Positions 63,101-64,000 of a DNA stretch of 64,000 nt are shown one piece after another. The position numbers and the translations under genes are program-made. The stretch is taken from NCBI GenBank assembly GCA_013398175.1, contig VZRZ01003917.1, forward strand, positions 1,324,486-1,388,485, read 5' to 3'. Position 1 is the first letter of the stretch, and every line of letters starts with the position of its first letter. Source of the DNA: Climacteris rufus. Its lineage: Eukaryota > Chordata > Aves > Passeriformes > Climacteridae. Under the pieces are notes generated by a model that was not told the origin of the DNA, did not search any database, and saw only the letters and a list, made by a program, of their open reading frames with translations.

Positions 63101-64000
63101 ACTATTTCCCCTCTGGTGTGGCAGTGTTGCTCCCTGTGAGCTGAGTCCTGCTCACCTTTCCATGATCAATGTGTCAAGCAGAAGAGAAGAGAGAGCAACT
63201 TGAAAGAAAGTGTGGGAGTGTGCACTTGATCTTCACCTGCCATTCACAAATTATCCTTTACTTCCCTTCTTCTTTCTTTCATTTTCATAGGATCTGAAAG
63301 GGTGATCTGAAGGCAATGCTTTCCACTGCCATTACTGCTGTGGTACCACAGTGTCTACAGACACTGCTGTCACTTTCTCTGCTTTACACTGATACCAATG
63401 TGTTACAGAGCAGAGCTCACAGTCACTAAGCTGTTTTAACTCCTTTGCAACTTCTAAAGGGACAAAGGTGTTGAGAAACTCAAGGTAACACTTTTCTTAA
63501 TAAGTGATGACAGAAGTCAGCTCGAGCCAGCAGAATGAATTTGGAGGCCCATATACAGGTAGATCAGCGCAAGGATCTGCAGAGAGGAGGTCAGACCAGC
63601 CAGGTGGTGGAGTGGAGGTTGATTCTTTCCTGGATAAATTCAGATGCCTACAGGAGGACCATGTCTATAAACATATTGGTAACCAGAGGTAGCCTGAGAG
63701 TGATTTCTGACCATATGGCCAAAAGGCAAGCTTAGCCTATGTCTGAATACTGAAAATTGCTGCCTCCTAATTAAGGTAGCTGCATCCAAACTGTGTGTCT
63801 ACTTGACAGTGGCTCTGGCAAAAGTCCCAAAAACTTCTGAACCCAGTTCACTCATACATGGAAATTGATCCTGCATCCTTCAGGGTCTCAGTGGAATAGA
63901 GTTTTGGGCAGCTGGACACAGACACTGGGATACAGACATGTCATGGTAACTGCTAATGCCCTGTGGAAGCACCTCATAGCAGAAGCATCACTAATGTCTT
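60111..64000. other. Non-coding interval, no gene seen
   Basis: Contains (AT)7 at 60471-60484. Overlapping plus-strand frames at 63504-63735 (62 and 66 codons) are short and unrecognised. No gene, LINE or LTR was recognised. Confidence 0.5.
60471..60484. repeat. (AT)7 microsatellite
   Basis: Seven uninterrupted AT units. Confidence 0.85.

Noticed and set aside
1..64000. CRISPR arrays, bacterial operons, integrons, toxin-antitoxin or prophage systems.
   Set aside because: The sequence is clearly vertebrate; no regularly spaced repeats or ribosome-binding-site-led gene clusters are present.
1..64000. tRNA genes.
   Set aside because: No B-box-like GGTTCGAATCC pairing with a suitable A box was noticed on either strand by eye; a tRNAscan run would be decisive.

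Overview
The window looks like intergenic or intronic DNA from a bird, probably a songbird. Three things point there. Several fragments have the avian CR1 LINE 3' end, with its short AT-rich octamer tail. One of them encodes the typical C-terminus of the CR1 ORF2 protein. There are also solo retroviral LTRs of types I associate from memory with passerine ERVL and ERV1 families, while no Alu-, B1- or L1-like sequence was noticed. Base composition is AT-rich throughout except in the transposon-derived islands. There is one short assembly gap at 11358-11468.

I found no protein-coding gene, tRNA, rRNA or CRISPR array that I can support. Nearly all open frames are 60-190 codons, lack recognisable domains, and are either antisense to repeats or lie in patches of few stop codons. 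This reads as a gene desert or the inside of a very large intron.

Layout: 1-6725 is mostly unannotated, with two open-frame-rich patches (1712-2071 and 2485-3153) and a candidate conserved AT-rich block (about 5540-6060). 6726-7781 holds two different solo LTRs only 182 bp apart, one with a 5-bp and one with a 4-bp target-site duplication. 9896-10190 is a CR1 3' end. 11338-11468 is a poly-A tract running into the gap. 13308-14323 is a roughly 1-kb ERVL-type LTR. 16511-16565 is a tiny CR1 scrap. 22646-22766 is a pure (AGAGG)24 array. 23414-23947 is a 5'-truncated CR1 3' end. 23948-40377 is largely featureless apart from one open frame followed by a poly-A signal near 35.6-36.2 kb. 40378-40921 is another solo LTR with a 5-bp duplication; its last ~100 bp resemble the end of the 13-kb LTR. 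42780-43688 is an internally deleted CR1. 47226-48345 is a GC-rich, CpG-containing block with LTR-like promoter and poly-A elements, probably an LTR plus adjoining internal sequence. 59928-60110 is one more CR1 piece. The rest is unique-looking AT-rich DNA with microsatellites and short tandem duplications.

There are no interacting genes to describe. The functional content that can be argued for is decayed regulatory sequence in LTRs (TATA boxes, a cAMP-response element, poly-A signals) and a few candidate conserved non-coding blocks that need alignment to confirm. I did not find a novel biological system and do not claim one.
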